64,000 nt of DNA from CAVZRC01 sp963777695. Lineage in GTDB: Bacteria; Planctomycetota; Planctomycetia; Isosphaerales; Isosphaeraceae. The notes below the pieces were generated by a model. The model saw only the letters and a list, made by a program, of their open reading frames with translations, did no database searches and had not been told where the DNA came from. The position numbers and the translations under genes are program-made. The stretch covers positions 682,001-746,000 of the forward strand of contig CAVZRC010000005.1 of NCBI GenBank assembly GCA_963777695.1, in the 5' to 3' direction. Position 1 is the first letter of the stretch. Each line of letters opens with the position of its first letter. Shown piece after piece: positions 9,850 through 19,538 of the stretch.

Positions 9850-10302
9850 TCATGTGCCCGACTGGACCGGTTCGCGTTCGACCGATCCCGGCTGGGCCCT
9901 GGCTCGATTGCGGCCCGGCAGGCGGGGCGGTGCCAGGATCAATGCGCCCACGACCACCAGGCCGAACCCTATATAGATCGTGGTGAAGACCCACGGCTCG
10001 AAATCGTAGAAGATCAACTGATGCGCCCAGTAGCCGAGAAAGTCCCCCGAATAGCTCGCCTCGCCGGCCTCGTGTCGGAGTTGCTTCTCCCAGTCCGTCA
10101 GCGGGCAGGTGATCCCGAAGAGGGTCTCCAGGACCACGATCCCGATCGCCGCCAGATGGGCCGCGCAGAACCAGAAGTTGCGCACCCATTTCCATCGGAG
10201 CACGGCCCCCATCAGGATCGCTAGCAGCCCGAAGACGACGAAACTGACGAAAGCCGCGTGGAACACCACGATCATGTCTGCCAGCATCTTGGCCCAGGGC
10301 AT
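9850..10302 (-). CDS. DUF2784 family membrane protein
   Basis: A 150-residue protein with about four predicted membrane helices (MIVVFHAAFVSFVVFGLLA; NFWFCAAHLAAIGIVVLE; a helix near HQLIFYDFEPWVFTTIYIGF; VVVGALILAP). The block TCPLTDWEKQLR after the second helix, and the GDFLGYWAHQLIFYD block, are characteristic of DUF2784, a small inner-membrane family of unknown function. A good ribosome site (aaggaga) precedes ATG 10302. The C-terminal ~25 residues are charged and variable. It sits between galK and the selenium-binding protein gene on the same strand, 49 bp from galK. Confidence 0.85.
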   Translation of the reverse strand: MPWAKMLADMIVVFHAAFVSFVVFGLLAILMGAVLRWKWVRNFWFCAAHLAAIGIVVLETLFGITCPLTDWEKQLRHEAGEASYSGDFLGYWAHQLIFYDFEPWVFTTIYIGFGLVVVGALILAPPRLPGRNRARAQPGSVEREPVQSGT

Positions 10303-10350
10303 CGATGGTCTCCTTCGAGGTGTGCTCCGCCGCCGGGTTCCCGGCGCTGA

Positions 10351-11601
10351 TCAGGAGTTCGGAGCGCCAGCCGGGACCAGGGTCCGTCCGAAAGCCCCAT
10401 CGGCGGCGCGGCAGATATGGATCTCGGGGGTGATCCCGGTCTTCCGGGCGTACGCCGTCCGGACGGCCTCGGCGAAGTCGCCGGCACGGGCGGGATTGAC
10501 CAGGTTAACCGTGCAGCCCGCCCAGCCGGCCCCCGAGAGCTTCCCGCCCAGGAAGCCGGGGGCGACCTCGGCCGACTCGATCAGGGCATCGAGCGCCGGG
10601 GAGCTGTTCTCGAAGTCGTCGCGGCTGGAGGCGTGCGAGGCCGACATCAGGCGGCCGAACGCGACGATGTCGCCCGCCTTCAGGTACTCGACCCCCTGGC
10701 GCACTCGCTCGTTCTCGGTCAGGACATGCCGCGCTCGCTTGCGGCCGACGGGGTCGAGGTGGTCCCAGTCTTCGTTGAGTTGCTCCAGCGAGACCCACGA
10801 GAGCCGGAACTCGCCGTGGTGGTGGATCTTATCGCGAAACGCCTCGACGACGCGCTCGCACTCCTCGCGCCTCTGATCGTACATCCCGTCGGCCAGCCGG
10901 CGGGAGGTCTTGGAATCGCAGATGACGATCGCCGGCGCCGGGTCTCCCATCGGCAAGCGATCGTGGACCAGCGTGCCGCAGTCGAGGAACAGGGCATGAT
11001 TGACGCGGCCGAACAGGCTGGAGAACTGGTCGAGCAGGCCCGACCCGACCTCCACGAACTCGTTCTCGGAACGACGGAGGGTCATGGCCAACTGCATGCG
11101 ATGCAGGTCGCCGATATCATGGGTGAAGTCCTCTCGCGACCGGCCGGGGACGACGCCGAGCTCGATCAGGAACCAGGCGACGGCCGCCTGGAGGCTCGCC
11201 GAGCTGGACAATCCCGTGCCCAGGGGGATGTCGCCGAGGATGACCGCTTCGAAGCCCGATGCGAGCGGGCCGCACCATTCCGACAGGGCCCAGCAGACTC
11301 CGCGGGCGTAGCGGGTCCAGGCCCCGGACTCGGTCCGCTCGATGCCATCGAGCGGGCAAGTGTCGGCCTGGTCGAAGTTGACCGAGAAGAAACGGGCCTC
11401 TCGGCCGTCGGCTCGACGGCCCAGGACGATCGTCGAGCGGTCGATGGCTGCGGCCATGACCAGGCCGCCGTTATAATCGGTGTGATTGCCCAGCAGCTCC
11501 ACGCGGCCGGGGGCGCATCCGAAGACATCCGGCTTGCCGCCGAACCGGGCCGCGAACGCCTCGCGAGCTGACACCATCAGGGCTTCGCACGGGGCGGTCA
11601 T
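10351..11601 (-). CDS. galK: Galactokinase (GHMP kinase)
   Basis: A 416-residue GHMP kinase that should phosphorylate alpha-D-galactose to galactose-1-phosphate, the first step of the Leloir pathway in the cytoplasm. It contains the galactokinase signature APGRVELLGNHTDYNGG (residues ~30-46), the ATP-binding GHMP motif LGTGLSSSASLQAA (~128-141), and the C-terminal motif GGKLSGAGWAGC (~358-369). Length is somewhat above the usual 380-390. No other Leloir genes are adjacent; the next gene upstream is metK, 85 bp away, so they may share a transcript. Intact over its full length. Confidence 0.93.
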   Translation of the reverse strand: MTAPCEALMVSAREAFAARFGGKPDVFGCAPGRVELLGNHTDYNGGLVMAAAIDRSTIVLGRRADGREARFFSVNFDQADTCPLDGIERTESGAWTRYARGVCWALSEWCGPLASGFEAVILGDIPLGTGLSSSASLQAAVAWFLIELGVVPGRSREDFTHDIGDLHRMQLAMTLRRSENEFVEVGSGLLDQFSSLFGRVNHALFLDCGTLVHDRLPMGDPAPAIVICDSKTSRRLADGMYDQRREECERVVEAFRDKIHHHGEFRLSWVSLEQLNEDWDHLDPVGRKRARHVLTENERVRQGVEYLKAGDIVAFGRLMSASHASSRDDFENSSPALDALIESAEVAPGFLGGKLSGAGWAGCTVNLVNPARAGDFAEAVRTAYARKTGITPEIHICRAADGAFGRTLVPAGAPNS

Positions 11602-11685
11602 GGGAGTCGGTCCGGAAGGATCGGGGTGGTCGCGCCGGGATGAGCCCGGCGCGGCCGACCCTGGACTCCAGCGAGAGAGGGGTTC

Positions 11686-12881
11686 TCAGACGAGTGCCGC
11701 GGCCGATGTCAGGGCGTTGGCGGCGTCGCGGAGGATGTTGGCCTTATCGGTCTTCTCCCAGGTGAACTCGGGCTCGGTGCGCCGAAGTGCCCGCCGCTGG
11801 CGGTCTTCTGATAGATCGGCCGACGCAGGTCGAGGTGCTTGATGATCCCCGCGGGCGTCAGCGGGAAGTGCTTCCGCACCAGATCGGCGATCAGGGCGTC
11901 GGGCGCCGAGCCGGTCCCCTGGGTGTCGACGTGGATGCTGACCGGCTCGGAGACGCCGATGGCGTAGGCCAGTTGGATCTCGCAGCGTTCGGCCAGACCC
12001 GAGGCCACGATGTTCTTGGCGACGTAGCGGGCCATGTAAGCGGCCGATCGGTCGACCTTGGTGGGATCCTTGCCGCTGAACGCGCCGCCGCCGTGACGGC
12101 CCATCCCGCCGTAGGTATCGACGATGATCTTGCGCCCGGTCACGCCCGAATCGCCGTGCGGGCCACCGATGACGAAGTTGCCCGTCGGGTTGATATGGAG
12201 CTTGACGGAGCCGTTGACCAGCTCCTGGGGCAGGATCGGCTCGATGACCTGCTCGCGGATCGTCTTGACGATCTCCGCGTGAGTGACGTCCGGGTCATGC
12301 TGGGTCGAGAGCACCACCGTATCGATCCGGATCGGCGTGTAGCCGTCGTACTCGACGGTGACCTGACTCTTGGCGTCGGGACGGAGCCAGGGGATCGTGC
12401 CGTCCTTCCGCAACTCCGTGATGCGATTGATGATCCGGTGTGCCAGCGCGATCGGCAGCGGCATGAGTTCGGGCGTGTCGTTGCAGGCGAAGCCGAACAT
12501 CATGCCCTGGTCGCCGGCGCCGATGTCCTTGCCCTTCTCGGAGTCCTCATTGACGCCCATGGCGATGTCCGGCGACTGCTTGCCCAGGGCGACCATGACC
12601 GCGCAGGTCGTGCCGTCGAAGCCCATTTCGCTGGACGTGTAGCCGATCTCCCGAACGACCTCGCGGACGATCGCGGGGTAGTCCACCATGGCCTTTGTAG
12701 TGATTTCGCCCGCCAGGCAGACCAGGCCCGTCGTGAGCAAGCTCTCGCAGGCGACCCGGGCGTAAGGATCCTGGGCCAGGATGGCATCCAGGATGCCGTC
12801 GGAGATCTGATCGGCCATCTTGTCGGGATGGCCCATCGAGACCGATTCGCTCGTGAACAGATAGTGGTCGTGATGCGACAC
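11686..12881 (-). CDS. metK: S-adenosylmethionine synthetase, C-terminal frame break
   Basis: Makes S-adenosylmethionine from methionine and ATP. The N-terminus FTSESVSMGHPDKMADQ carries the ATP-binding His; signature one GAGDQGMMFGF and signature two GGGAFSGKDPTKVDRSAAY are present. Start is GTG 12881, ten bases after an aggaga ribosome site. After residues SGGHFG the frame is lost because one C is missing (near 11782); the alternative frame gives TEPEFTWEKTDKANIL to a stop at 11686, exactly the normal C-terminus. The total span is one base short of a multiple of three. Since metK is essential in nearly all bacteria, this is best read as a sequence error. I see no SAM riboswitch in the 220 bp upstream. 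Confidence 0.93.
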
Positions 12882-13105
12882 GGAAAGAAGTCTCCTAGCG
12901 GGCGATCAAGTTGGATTAGGCTGACGATGGAGAGGGCGAATACGAGGTCTGCTGGCGGATGGACGGTGCCTGAGGACCATCATCGTCCGTCCGATTTTAC
13001 CAGGACCGCGCGAGAAAAGGAAGAATTGCGGCGGCCGTGTCGCCACGGAACGACGCGACCGGCCGGGGTAGCACGTGCTGTACAAAGCCTCCTCATCAAT
13101 CCCGC

Positions 13106-13555
13106 TCAAGGAATCTGCCAATCGTCAGCGATCGGGTCGTCCGGCCTTTCCTCATCGGCCAGGTCGTCCACGATGGTCCCGTCGATCGGGGGCGAGCCTG
13201 ACTGCGTCTTGCGATCGCGCTGGTACCAGCTCCAGAGCAAGCGGTGGGTAGCATATTCGAGTAGGGCCTGCGAGCTGGGGAATTCGTACTCGACGGGATC
13301 GCGGTGCCCGAGCATCGAGCGTGTCGACGGCGTCAGGTAGGCGTCGTCGGCGCAGGCGCAGAGGTCGGCCAGGAAGACCGGGAAGTTCTCGGCGGCGGAC
13401 TGGCTCAGACGACGGCCGAGGTAGGCGTAGTTCATCTGATTCTCGACGATCCGAAAGGCGATCCGGGGCTCGCGACGGATGATGATGACCTCGCCGATCG
13501 GGTCGCGGGGGATCCGGGTCGCGCGGGCGCGTCGGCTCGACGGCTGAGGCTTCAT
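13106..13555 (-). CDS. Hypothetical protein (~149 residues)
   Basis: Not recognised. The protein has a basic N-terminus (KPQPSSRRARATR), then a beta-rich stretch (GEVIIIRREPRIAFRIVENQ) followed by a helical middle (NFPVFLADLCACADDAYL; SSQALLEYATHRLLWSWYQ) and an acidic C-terminus (DDLADEERPDDPIADD). I chose ATG 13555; a GTG ten codons upstream is also possible. No signal peptide or membrane segment. Codon third positions are strongly GC, consistent with a real gene, and no competing gene is on the other strand. The region around 13380-13440 could suit a small regulatory or adaptor domain but I make no functional call. Confidence 0.5.
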   Translation of the reverse strand: MKPQPSSRRARATRIPRDPIGEVIIIRREPRIAFRIVENQMNYAYLGRRLSQSAAENFPVFLADLCACADDAYLTPSTRSMLGHRDPVEYEFPSSQALLEYATHRLLWSWYQRDRKTQSGSPPIDGTIVDDLADEERPDDPIADDWQIP

Positions 13556-13649
13556 CAGGACCAGGGCGCGGAGTCCGGAGACCACCGCCGAGGGCCATCG
13601 GGGCGGCTGGACGTTGCGAAACTCGTCGGCGACGCCGATCCGCCCGGCG

Positions 13650-14009
13650 CTAGATCAGCTCGACGCGGTCCCAGGGCACCCAGTGCGTCGGCTCGCCGCG
13701 GATGCCCTCGATCCGGAAGCCCTCGGCCGTGCAGGCGGCGCGGTGGATTGTCCGCGGCGGGCTCAGCTCGGGAAAGAGGTCGGTCCGCCAGGCTTCGGCC
13801 GCGATCCCCAGCTCGAACAGCCCGTCGAGCAGCTTGCGGACCTCGGATTCCTCGAGGGGCTTGGGCCAGGTCCCCGGTGCGCGGGCCAGCCACTGGGTGG
13901 CGTCGGTCGGGTGCATCCCCGTCACCCGGCAGACCAGGTCGCGCGCCCGCTGGGGCTCCTCGATCGCCTCGAAGATCACCAGGCGATACCGGGCCGGCGT
14001 CGTGGGCAT
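13650..14009 (-). CDS. Hypothetical protein, possible ClpS/L12-like small domain
   Basis: A 119-residue cytoplasmic protein of unknown function. The first ~75 residues read as an alternating alpha/beta unit: strand YRLVIFEAIEEP, helix RARDLVCRVTGMHPTDATQWLA, then helix ESEVRKLLDGLFELGIAAEAWR. That order resembles the ClpS or ribosomal L7/L12 C-terminal fold, where a helix-rich alpha/beta sandwich binds a partner, but this is only a pattern impression. The second half is a short beta region (FRIEGIRGEPTHWVPWDRVELI). Start ATG 14009 is used because it precedes the first conserved-looking residues; a TTG at 14027 is the alternative. It lies between the Uma2 gene and the unknown gene at 13106, all on the minus strand. 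Confidence 0.5.
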   Translation of the reverse strand: MPTTPARYRLVIFEAIEEPQRARDLVCRVTGMHPTDATQWLARAPGTWPKPLEESEVRKLLDGLFELGIAAEAWRTDLFPELSPPRTIHRAACTAEGFRIEGIRGEPTHWVPWDRVELI

Positions 14010-14066
14010 GATCGTTCCGGACTCCAAGGGCCGAGGGACGGGCGATGCGCCAGGTTCGAGCCACCT

Positions 14067-14801
14067 TCAACGGCCGCGCTTCGGCCCCTTCTTCTTCCCG
14101 GATTGGGGGCCGTTCTTCTTGGGCTTGCCTTTGTCTTTGACCAAGGGGTCCGGCATATCGAATAGGTCGCCGACCTGGACCGTGAAGCCCGGCAGGACAT
14201 CGCCGCCATCTAGCCGCATCGAGGCCGTCAGGCGAGTAAACTGCTCCGGCGCCGTGTAGACTTCCACGACCCGGCTTCGCGGTCGTACGTACCAGACCAG
14301 GCGAACTCCCTTGTCGAAGTATTCCTTGAGCTTCTCGGCCATCTCCTTGGCGGTATTGCTCCTGCTGATGACCTCCACAACCAGGTCTGGGACGAGCAAA
14401 GGGACTGCCTTCTTGGGAAGCTTGCCTCCCGGCAAACGCGCCGAGGATACGAACAAGACATCAGGAATTCGCACCAGGTCGATTGCGAGCTGGATCGTCC
14501 CTCCTTCACCGGCGACGAATCCCAGTTTTCGCGGAAGGACGAAGAGATTCAGCAGCGTGGAGATATAGACGGCAATGGCGGATTCCTCGAGGCCCATGGT
14601 CTTCCTCACCAGGATGCCGTCAACCAGCTCGTAGAGCCGGTCTTCATGGTCATTGAGCCGGACGACATCATCGACGGTCCCATAGCCCGGGGGCGGGTCG
14701 TGTCGGATTCGTGCGAAAGGGATCGGGCCGAACCGTCGGTAGAGGTCGGCGACGGTCCATGTCTTGTGCGGCGGCTTCCGGATCGTGCCGGGGGCGGTCA
14801 T
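14067..14801 (-). CDS. Uma2 family (DUF820) putative restriction-fold nuclease
   Basis: A 244-residue Uma2/DUF820 protein, a family of PD-(D/E)XK-type putative endonucleases that is expanded in planctomycetes and cyanobacteria with unknown biology. Visible family elements are YELVDGILVRKTMG near residues 56-69, DLVRIPDVLFVS (~110-121) and the core VPDLVVEVISRSNTAKEMAEK (split here: Asp/Glu at ~143-148) followed by KLKEYFDKGVRLVWYVRP. The C-terminal ~25 residues are Lys/Gly-rich (KDKGKPKKNGPQSGKKKGPK), an uncommon basic tail that could add nucleic-acid affinity. Intact. Confidence 0.88.
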   Translation of the reverse strand: MTAPGTIRKPPHKTWTVADLYRRFGPIPFARIRHDPPPGYGTVDDVVRLNDHEDRLYELVDGILVRKTMGLEESAIAVYISTLLNLFVLPRKLGFVAGEGGTIQLAIDLVRIPDVLFVSSARLPGGKLPKKAVPLLVPDLVVEVISRSNTAKEMAEKLKEYFDKGVRLVWYVRPRSRVVEVYTAPEQFTRLTASMRLDGGDVLPGFTVQVGDLFDMPDPLVKDKGKPKKNGPQSGKKKGPKRGR

Positions 14802-15080
14802 GGCGAAGATCCTTCACAGACTGGGAATTGGTCCGGAAAACATCCTACCACGATTGTCGCGGAGAGCCAATCACAGCCGAATGCTCCCGCCGATGGCGCC
14901 GGCGGGGCGATGCGACGATCCATTTCTGGACCGCGGAAAGACGAAAGCCGGGTGGGTGGGTTCAACGACGCCGGTCTTGTGGTAGGCTGGGGATGGACTG
15001 GGCCCTGGCGGACGGACGCCCGGGCTGCGCTGGATCGGGCGTCTCGCCCATTCGTGCTCGACTTCGCAAGGGATCGAACG

Positions 15081-15998
15081 TTGCGCCAGATCGGAACGTT
15101 GCCCAAGGGCCTGGACTCGAAGGTCTTCGCCGATTACCTGCTCTCGCTGAGCATCAAGGCCCGGTTCGACGACCGTCCCGAGGGATCCGACGTCTGGATC
15201 TACAATGAGGACCAGGTCCCTCGGGCACGCGAGGAGCTCCAGGCGTACCTGGGTCATCCCGACGACCCGCGGTTCCGCAAGGCGATCCCGGTCGCACAGG
15301 CGGTCCGTCGCAAGGAGCAGGAGCTCGACAAGCAATTCCGCAAGAACTTCCGCGAGGTCAGCGACCTCTGGGCCGCCCCGGGCTTCCGCCGGCGTCCCCT
15401 GACCGCCACGCTCATGACCATCTGCGTGGTCGTCTTCCTCCTCCAGCAATCGCCGGGAGAAGACAAATTCCCCCCGAGGGGGCCGGAGTTGGAAGGACGG
15501 TTGCTCTTCACGACCTTCTATCGCGATCACGATGGGCTGAAGGACAATGGGCTCGACCCGATCCTCCATGGCGAGCTCTGGAGGCTCGTCACACCGATAT
15601 TTATGCATGTTAATGTTTTGCATATATTCTTCAATATGTGGTGGCTCAGTGCCCTGGGCACCATGATCGAGATCCGTCGCGGGACGCTCCGCCTGGCGGG
15701 ATTGGTGCTGATCGGGGCGATCGTCTCCAACGTCGGCCAGTATTACTACGACATCCGGGCGGACGGGCACGCCCAGGCTTGTATGGGCTTCTCGGGCGTC
15801 GTCTACGCGCTGTTCGGTTACATCTGGATGAAAGGTCTCCACGAGCCCGATCAGGGGATGACCGTGCATCCGAATACGGTCAATCTCATGATGCTATGGC
15901 TCGTGATCTGCATGACCGGGGTGATCGGGCCGGTCGGCAACGCGGCGCATGTCATGGGACTGGTCGTGGGCGTGACCCTGGGCGTCTTCCGATATTAG
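15081..15998 (+). CDS. Rhomboid family intramembrane serine protease
   Basis: A ~305-residue rhomboid with a GlpG-like cytoplasmic N-domain. The first ~65 residues (IGTLPKGLDSKVFADYLLSL, IYNEDQVPRAREEL) match the small alpha/beta domain of GlpG; six membrane helices follow from about residue 108. Active-site features are HVNVLHIFFNMWW (the HxxxN region of helix 2), Ser in ACMGFSGVVYALFG (helix 4) and His in GNAAHVMGLVVG (helix 6), giving a complete Ser-His dyad. I chose TTG 15081 because it begins exactly where the conserved N-domain starts and has aaggga about eight bases upstream; no ATG fits. The helix-2 segment (about 15593-15650) is encoded by strikingly AT-rich codons compared with the rest. 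Confidence 0.85.
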   Translation: MRQIGTLPKGLDSKVFADYLLSLSIKARFDDRPEGSDVWIYNEDQVPRAREELQAYLGHPDDPRFRKAIPVAQAVRRKEQELDKQFRKNFREVSDLWAAPGFRRRPLTATLMTICVVVFLLQQSPGEDKFPPRGPELEGRLLFTTFYRDHDGLKDNGLDPILHGELWRLVTPIFMHVNVLHIFFNMWWLSALGTMIEIRRGTLRLAGLVLIGAIVSNVGQYYYDIRADGHAQACMGFSGVVYALFGYIWMKGLHEPDQGMTVHPNTVNLMMLWLVICMTGVIGPVGNAAHVMGLVVGVTLGVFRY

Positions 15999-16036
15999 GC
16001 TAGCCGGCACCGGCTCTCGAGGCGGGATCATCGTCA

Positions 16037-17216
16037 ATGGGATCACCACGGATCATCGAGGGTGCGCCGGGAGCCGCCGTGATCGGCGGCGGCTTCATCG
16101 GCCCCGTCCATGTCGAGGCCCTGCGCCGGATCGGCGTCGATGTGGTGGGCCTGCTCGGTTCGTCGCCCGACCGCGCGGGATGTGGCACGTCGGCTGGGGA
16201 TCGCGCGGGTCTATCGCGACCTCGGCGACCTCTTGGAGGATGAGCGGGTCGGCGTCGTCCACATCGCGTCGCCCAACGAGCACCACTTCGAACAGGCACG
16301 TCGCGTGCTGGAGTCGGGCCGTCATGTGATCTGCGAGAAGCCCCTGGCCGCGTCGACTGAGGAAACCGCGGCGCTGCGAGAACTCGCCGGATCGCGGCCG
16401 TCGCAGGCGGCGGCGGTCAATTACAATGTCCGATACTATCCGCTGTGCCACGAGATCCGCGATCGGATCGCCGGGGGAACGCTGGGTCGCGTGCTCAGCG
16501 TCACCGGCTCGTATGTGCAGGATTGGCTGCTCTATCCCGAGGACTACAACTGGCGCGTCGAGTCCGACGGCCGGACGAATCTCCGCGCCGTGGCCGACAT
16601 CGGCACCCACTGGATGGACCTGGCCCAGTTCCTGACCGGTATGCCGATCCGCGCGGTCAACGCCGACCTCGCCACGTTCCACCCTCGCCGTTTCAAGCCG
16701 GTGGGCCCCACCGACACCTTCAGCGGCCCGGCCTCGTCCGCCTCTCGTCCTGTCCAGGAGGTGGATATCGCGACCGACGATCATGGCGCGGTCCTCCTGC
16801 GGTTCGACGCGGCGGCGCGGGGCGTGTTCCACGTCTCGCAGGTCACCGCCGGGCGGAAGAATCGCTTGACCATCGAGATCGCCGCAACCGAGGGGGCCGT
16901 CTCCTGGGACAGCGAATCGCCCAACCGCCTCCGGATCGGGTCGCGCCGCGGCCCCAACCAGGTCCTGGAGCGCGACCCGGCCCTGCTCGGCCCGTCCGCC
17001 GCGGAGATCAGCGACTATCCCGGCGGACACGCCGAGGGGTTCCCCGACACCTTCAAGCAACTCTACGCCGACATCTACGGCTGGATCTCCGAGGGGCGCG
17101 CTGCCGGCCGGTCTCCGGCGTTCCCGAGCTTCGCGGACGGCGATTATGAACTCCGACTCTGCGAGTCGATCGCCCGGAGCGCCAGCGAGGGACAGTGGGT
17201 CTCCGTGAGCGGGTAG
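16037..17216 (+). CDS. Gfo/Idh/MocA family NAD(P)-dependent oxidoreductase, frame broken near N-terminus
   Basis: About 393 residues when two missing bases are restored. The Rossmann fold begins AAVIGGGFIGPVHVEALRR; the frame shifts near 16175 in a GCGC run (SSPDRA/RDVARRLGIARVY), then continues HIASPNEHHFEQ, the family motif CEKPLAAS with the catalytic-region Lys, and VADIGTHWMDLAQFL. This family oxidises or reduces sugars, inositols and related polyols; planctomycetes have many copies, and substrate cannot be told. It is followed 96 bp later by a sugar isomerase-like gene and then a glycosyltransferase on the same strand, suggesting a carbohydrate operon. Confidence 0.87.
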
Positions 17217-17312
17217 ACATCAATCGCCTGGCCGGGCGGGTCTTGCGATCTCCATCCATTTGATGATACTAACCACTACTTACCAGCCGCTCTCCACCAG
17301 CCAGGGGAAGTC

Positions 17313-18230
17313 ATGAGACTCGGGTTCGTCTCCGCGATCTTGCCGGACTATTCGCTGGAGCAAGTCTTCCGATTCGCGCACGACTCGGGATTCTCGGGCG
17401 TCGAGCTGATGTGCTGGCCGCCGGGTAAGTCCGAACGCCGCTATGCCGGCGTGACTCACGTTGACGTCACGGACCTGTCGAACGACCTGATCGAGAAGAT
17501 CCAGGACCTGGTGACGATCCAGCAGGTGGATATCTCGGGGCTGGGCTACTATCCGAACCTGCTGTCGGCCGACCCGGTCGAGGCGGAGATCGCCGCGGCG
17601 CATCTGCCGAAGGTGATCGATGCCGCGTCGGCGATGGGCGTCGGCCTGGTGAACACCTTCGTCGGACGCGATCCGAGGTTGTCGGTCGAGGAGAACTGGC
17701 CGCGATTCCTCGAGGTCTGGAAGCCACTGATCGCCCACGCGGAGAGCCGGAACGTCAAGGTCGGCATCGAGAATTGCCCGATGCTCTTCACCCGCGACGA
17801 ATGGCCCGGCGGCAAGAACCTGGCGACGTCGCCGTCGATCTGGAGGCGGATGTTCCAGGACATCCCCAGTCCGAACTTCGGCCTGAACTTCGACCCCTCG
17901 CACTTCATCTGGCAGCAGATGGATTACCTCACACCGCTGGCCGAGTTTCGGGACCGGATCTTCCACGTCCACGCCAAGGACGCCCGGATCGACCGGGCCG
18001 CACTCGATCAACATGGGGTCCTGTCCTATCCCAAGTTGTGGCATACACCCAAGATCCCAGGACTGGGCGACGTCCGCTGGGGCGCCTTCTTCGCCGCCTT
18101 GAGCGACATCGGATACACCGGCCACGTCGCGATCGAGGTCGAAGATCGTGCCTTCGAGGGCTCGCTCGAGGCGCGGCTCGACTCGCTGGTCATCAGCCGA
18201 CGATACCTGCTCCAGTATTGCAACGGCTAG
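17313..18230 (+). CDS. Sugar phosphate isomerase/epimerase-like TIM barrel protein
   Basis: A 305-residue protein of the AP-endonuclease-2 / xylose-isomerase-like TIM barrel family. Supporting blocks are the N-terminal strand MRLGFVSAILPDYSLEQV, the GVELM strand, VGIENCPML with a metal-binding Glu, NFDPSHFIWQ with Asp/His, FHVHAKDARI with His, and the late VAIEVEDRAFEG with Glu. These positions fit the divalent-metal site shared by the family. Members act as epimerases or isomerases on sugars, often working with an adjacent Gfo/Idh oxidoreductase as here. It ends ~90 bp before a GT2 glycosyltransferase. Exact substrate unknown; it is unlikely to be endonuclease IV, which has a different metal-ligand pattern. 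Confidence 0.85.
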   Translation: MRLGFVSAILPDYSLEQVFRFAHDSGFSGVELMCWPPGKSERRYAGVTHVDVTDLSNDLIEKIQDLVTIQQVDISGLGYYPNLLSADPVEAEIAAAHLPKVIDAASAMGVGLVNTFVGRDPRLSVEENWPRFLEVWKPLIAHAESRNVKVGIENCPMLFTRDEWPGGKNLATSPSIWRRMFQDIPSPNFGLNFDPSHFIWQQMDYLTPLAEFRDRIFHVHAKDARIDRAALDQHGVLSYPKLWHTPKIPGLGDVRWGAFFAALSDIGYTGHVAIEVEDRAFEGSLEARLDSLVISRRYLLQYCNG

Positions 18231-18319
18231 CGAGCCGGACGGAGCGGCTACATTTCCTCCTCTTGAAGCATCGACGATCGTCGGCGATCGTCGATGCCCA
18301 CTACCATTGTTGATGGCCC

Positions 18320-19366
18320 ATGACTACCGATTCCGATCGATCGAACCCGGCACCCGGAGATCGCAAGCTCGACCTCTCGGTCCTGATCCCGGTTTACAAC
18401 GAGGTCAACAACGTCGAGCCGCTGCACGCCGAGCTGGACGCGGTCTTGCGGGACCGTCCCATCGAATATGAGCTGATCTTCGTCAACGATGGATCGACCG
18501 ACGGCACGGCCGCGCGGCTCGAGGCAATCCAGCGGAAGGATGCCGAGCATGTGCGGGTCGCGTTCCTCCGGCGCAATTGCGGACAGACCGCCGCGTTGTC
18601 GGCGGCGCTCGACCTGGCCCGGGGCGAGATACTCATCCCGATGGACGGCGACCGCCAGAACGATCCGGCCGACATCCCCAGGCTCCTCGAGGCGCTTCAC
18701 ACGGGTTTCGACGTCGTCTCCGGCTGGCGGAAGGATCGTCACGACGCCCTGGTCTCGCGGAAGGTCCCATCGTGGATCGCCAACCGCCTGGTCGCGAGGC
18801 TATCGGGGGTCCCTCTTCACGACTTCGGCTGCACGATGAAGGCGTATCGCCGGAGCATCCTCGAAGGTGTCCGGCTCTACGGCGAGATGCATCGATTTAT
18901 ACCGATCTTCGCCACCTGGCAGGGGGCGCGGGTCACTGAGCTCGTGGTCAACCATCGACCGAGGACCGCCGGGCGGACCAAGTACGGCATCGGCCGGACC
19001 TTCAACGTCGTCCTCGATTTGATCCTCATCCGGTTCCTCCAGCGCTATTCCCAGCGGCCCCTCCACTTCTTCGGGCGGTTCGGGCTCTGGTCGTTCGGCC
19101 TGAGCATCTTCTGCTTCGTGGCCATGCTTTATTTCAAGTATGTCTTCCCGTGGCCATATCACGACGACACCTTGCATAGGAAGCCCTTCGTCGAGACCCC
19201 CCTGCCCTCCTTGACGGTCATGTTCTTCCTGGCGGGTGTGGTGAGTATCTTGCTCGGCATCCAGTCCGAAGTGATCATGCGGACCTACTACGAGACGCAG
19301 GGCAAGACCACCTACCTGCTACGCGAAGTGCGGCAAGGGGCGCCGCCGGACGAGCGAAATCCCTGA
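18320..19366 (+). CDS. GT2 glycosyltransferase of the polyprenyl-phosphate (DPM1/ArnC-like) type
   Basis: A 348-residue family 2 glycosyltransferase. The GT-A domain covers ~10-240: LSVLIPVYNEVNNVEPL, FVNDGSTDGT, metal-binding MDGDRQNDP, and FGCTMKAYRR. Two membrane helices at the C-terminus (FGLWSFGLSIFCFVAMLY and TVMFFLAGVVSILLGI) place it in the membrane. This layout is typical for enzymes that move a sugar from a nucleotide donor to undecaprenyl phosphate (ArnC, GtrB, DPM1-like), used for cell-envelope glycans. It closes a three-gene plus-strand run with the oxidoreductase and isomerase-like genes. Intact. Confidence 0.9.
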   Translation: MTTDSDRSNPAPGDRKLDLSVLIPVYNEVNNVEPLHAELDAVLRDRPIEYELIFVNDGSTDGTAARLEAIQRKDAEHVRVAFLRRNCGQTAALSAALDLARGEILIPMDGDRQNDPADIPRLLEALHTGFDVVSGWRKDRHDALVSRKVPSWIANRLVARLSGVPLHDFGCTMKAYRRSILEGVRLYGEMHRFIPIFATWQGARVTELVVNHRPRTAGRTKYGIGRTFNVVLDLILIRFLQRYSQRPLHFFGRFGLWSFGLSIFCFVAMLYFKYVFPWPYHDDTLHRKPFVETPLPSLTVMFFLAGVVSILLGIQSEVIMRTYYETQGKTTYLLREVRQGAPPDERNP

Positions 19367-19538
19367 TGGCGATGGTATGGCGAGAGACGGAATGGCGTTG
19401 GGCCGACGCGACCCATACTCAAGATGAGGGCCGCTGGGAACGCGGGTTCGCCTGCGTGAAGTTCCTTAGTATGATTGGGTGAGGCTGTATTGCTGGACCC
19501 GATTCGCCCAGACGACTTCCAACCCGCGCAGGTCTGCC

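Noticed and set aside
12882..13105. Possible SAM or SAH riboswitch upstream of metK
   Set aside because: No matching conserved core or paired elements were visible in the leader; only an ordinary ribosome site.
11787..13340. 517-codon open frame on the plus strand
   Set aside because: Antisense to metK, which is certain.
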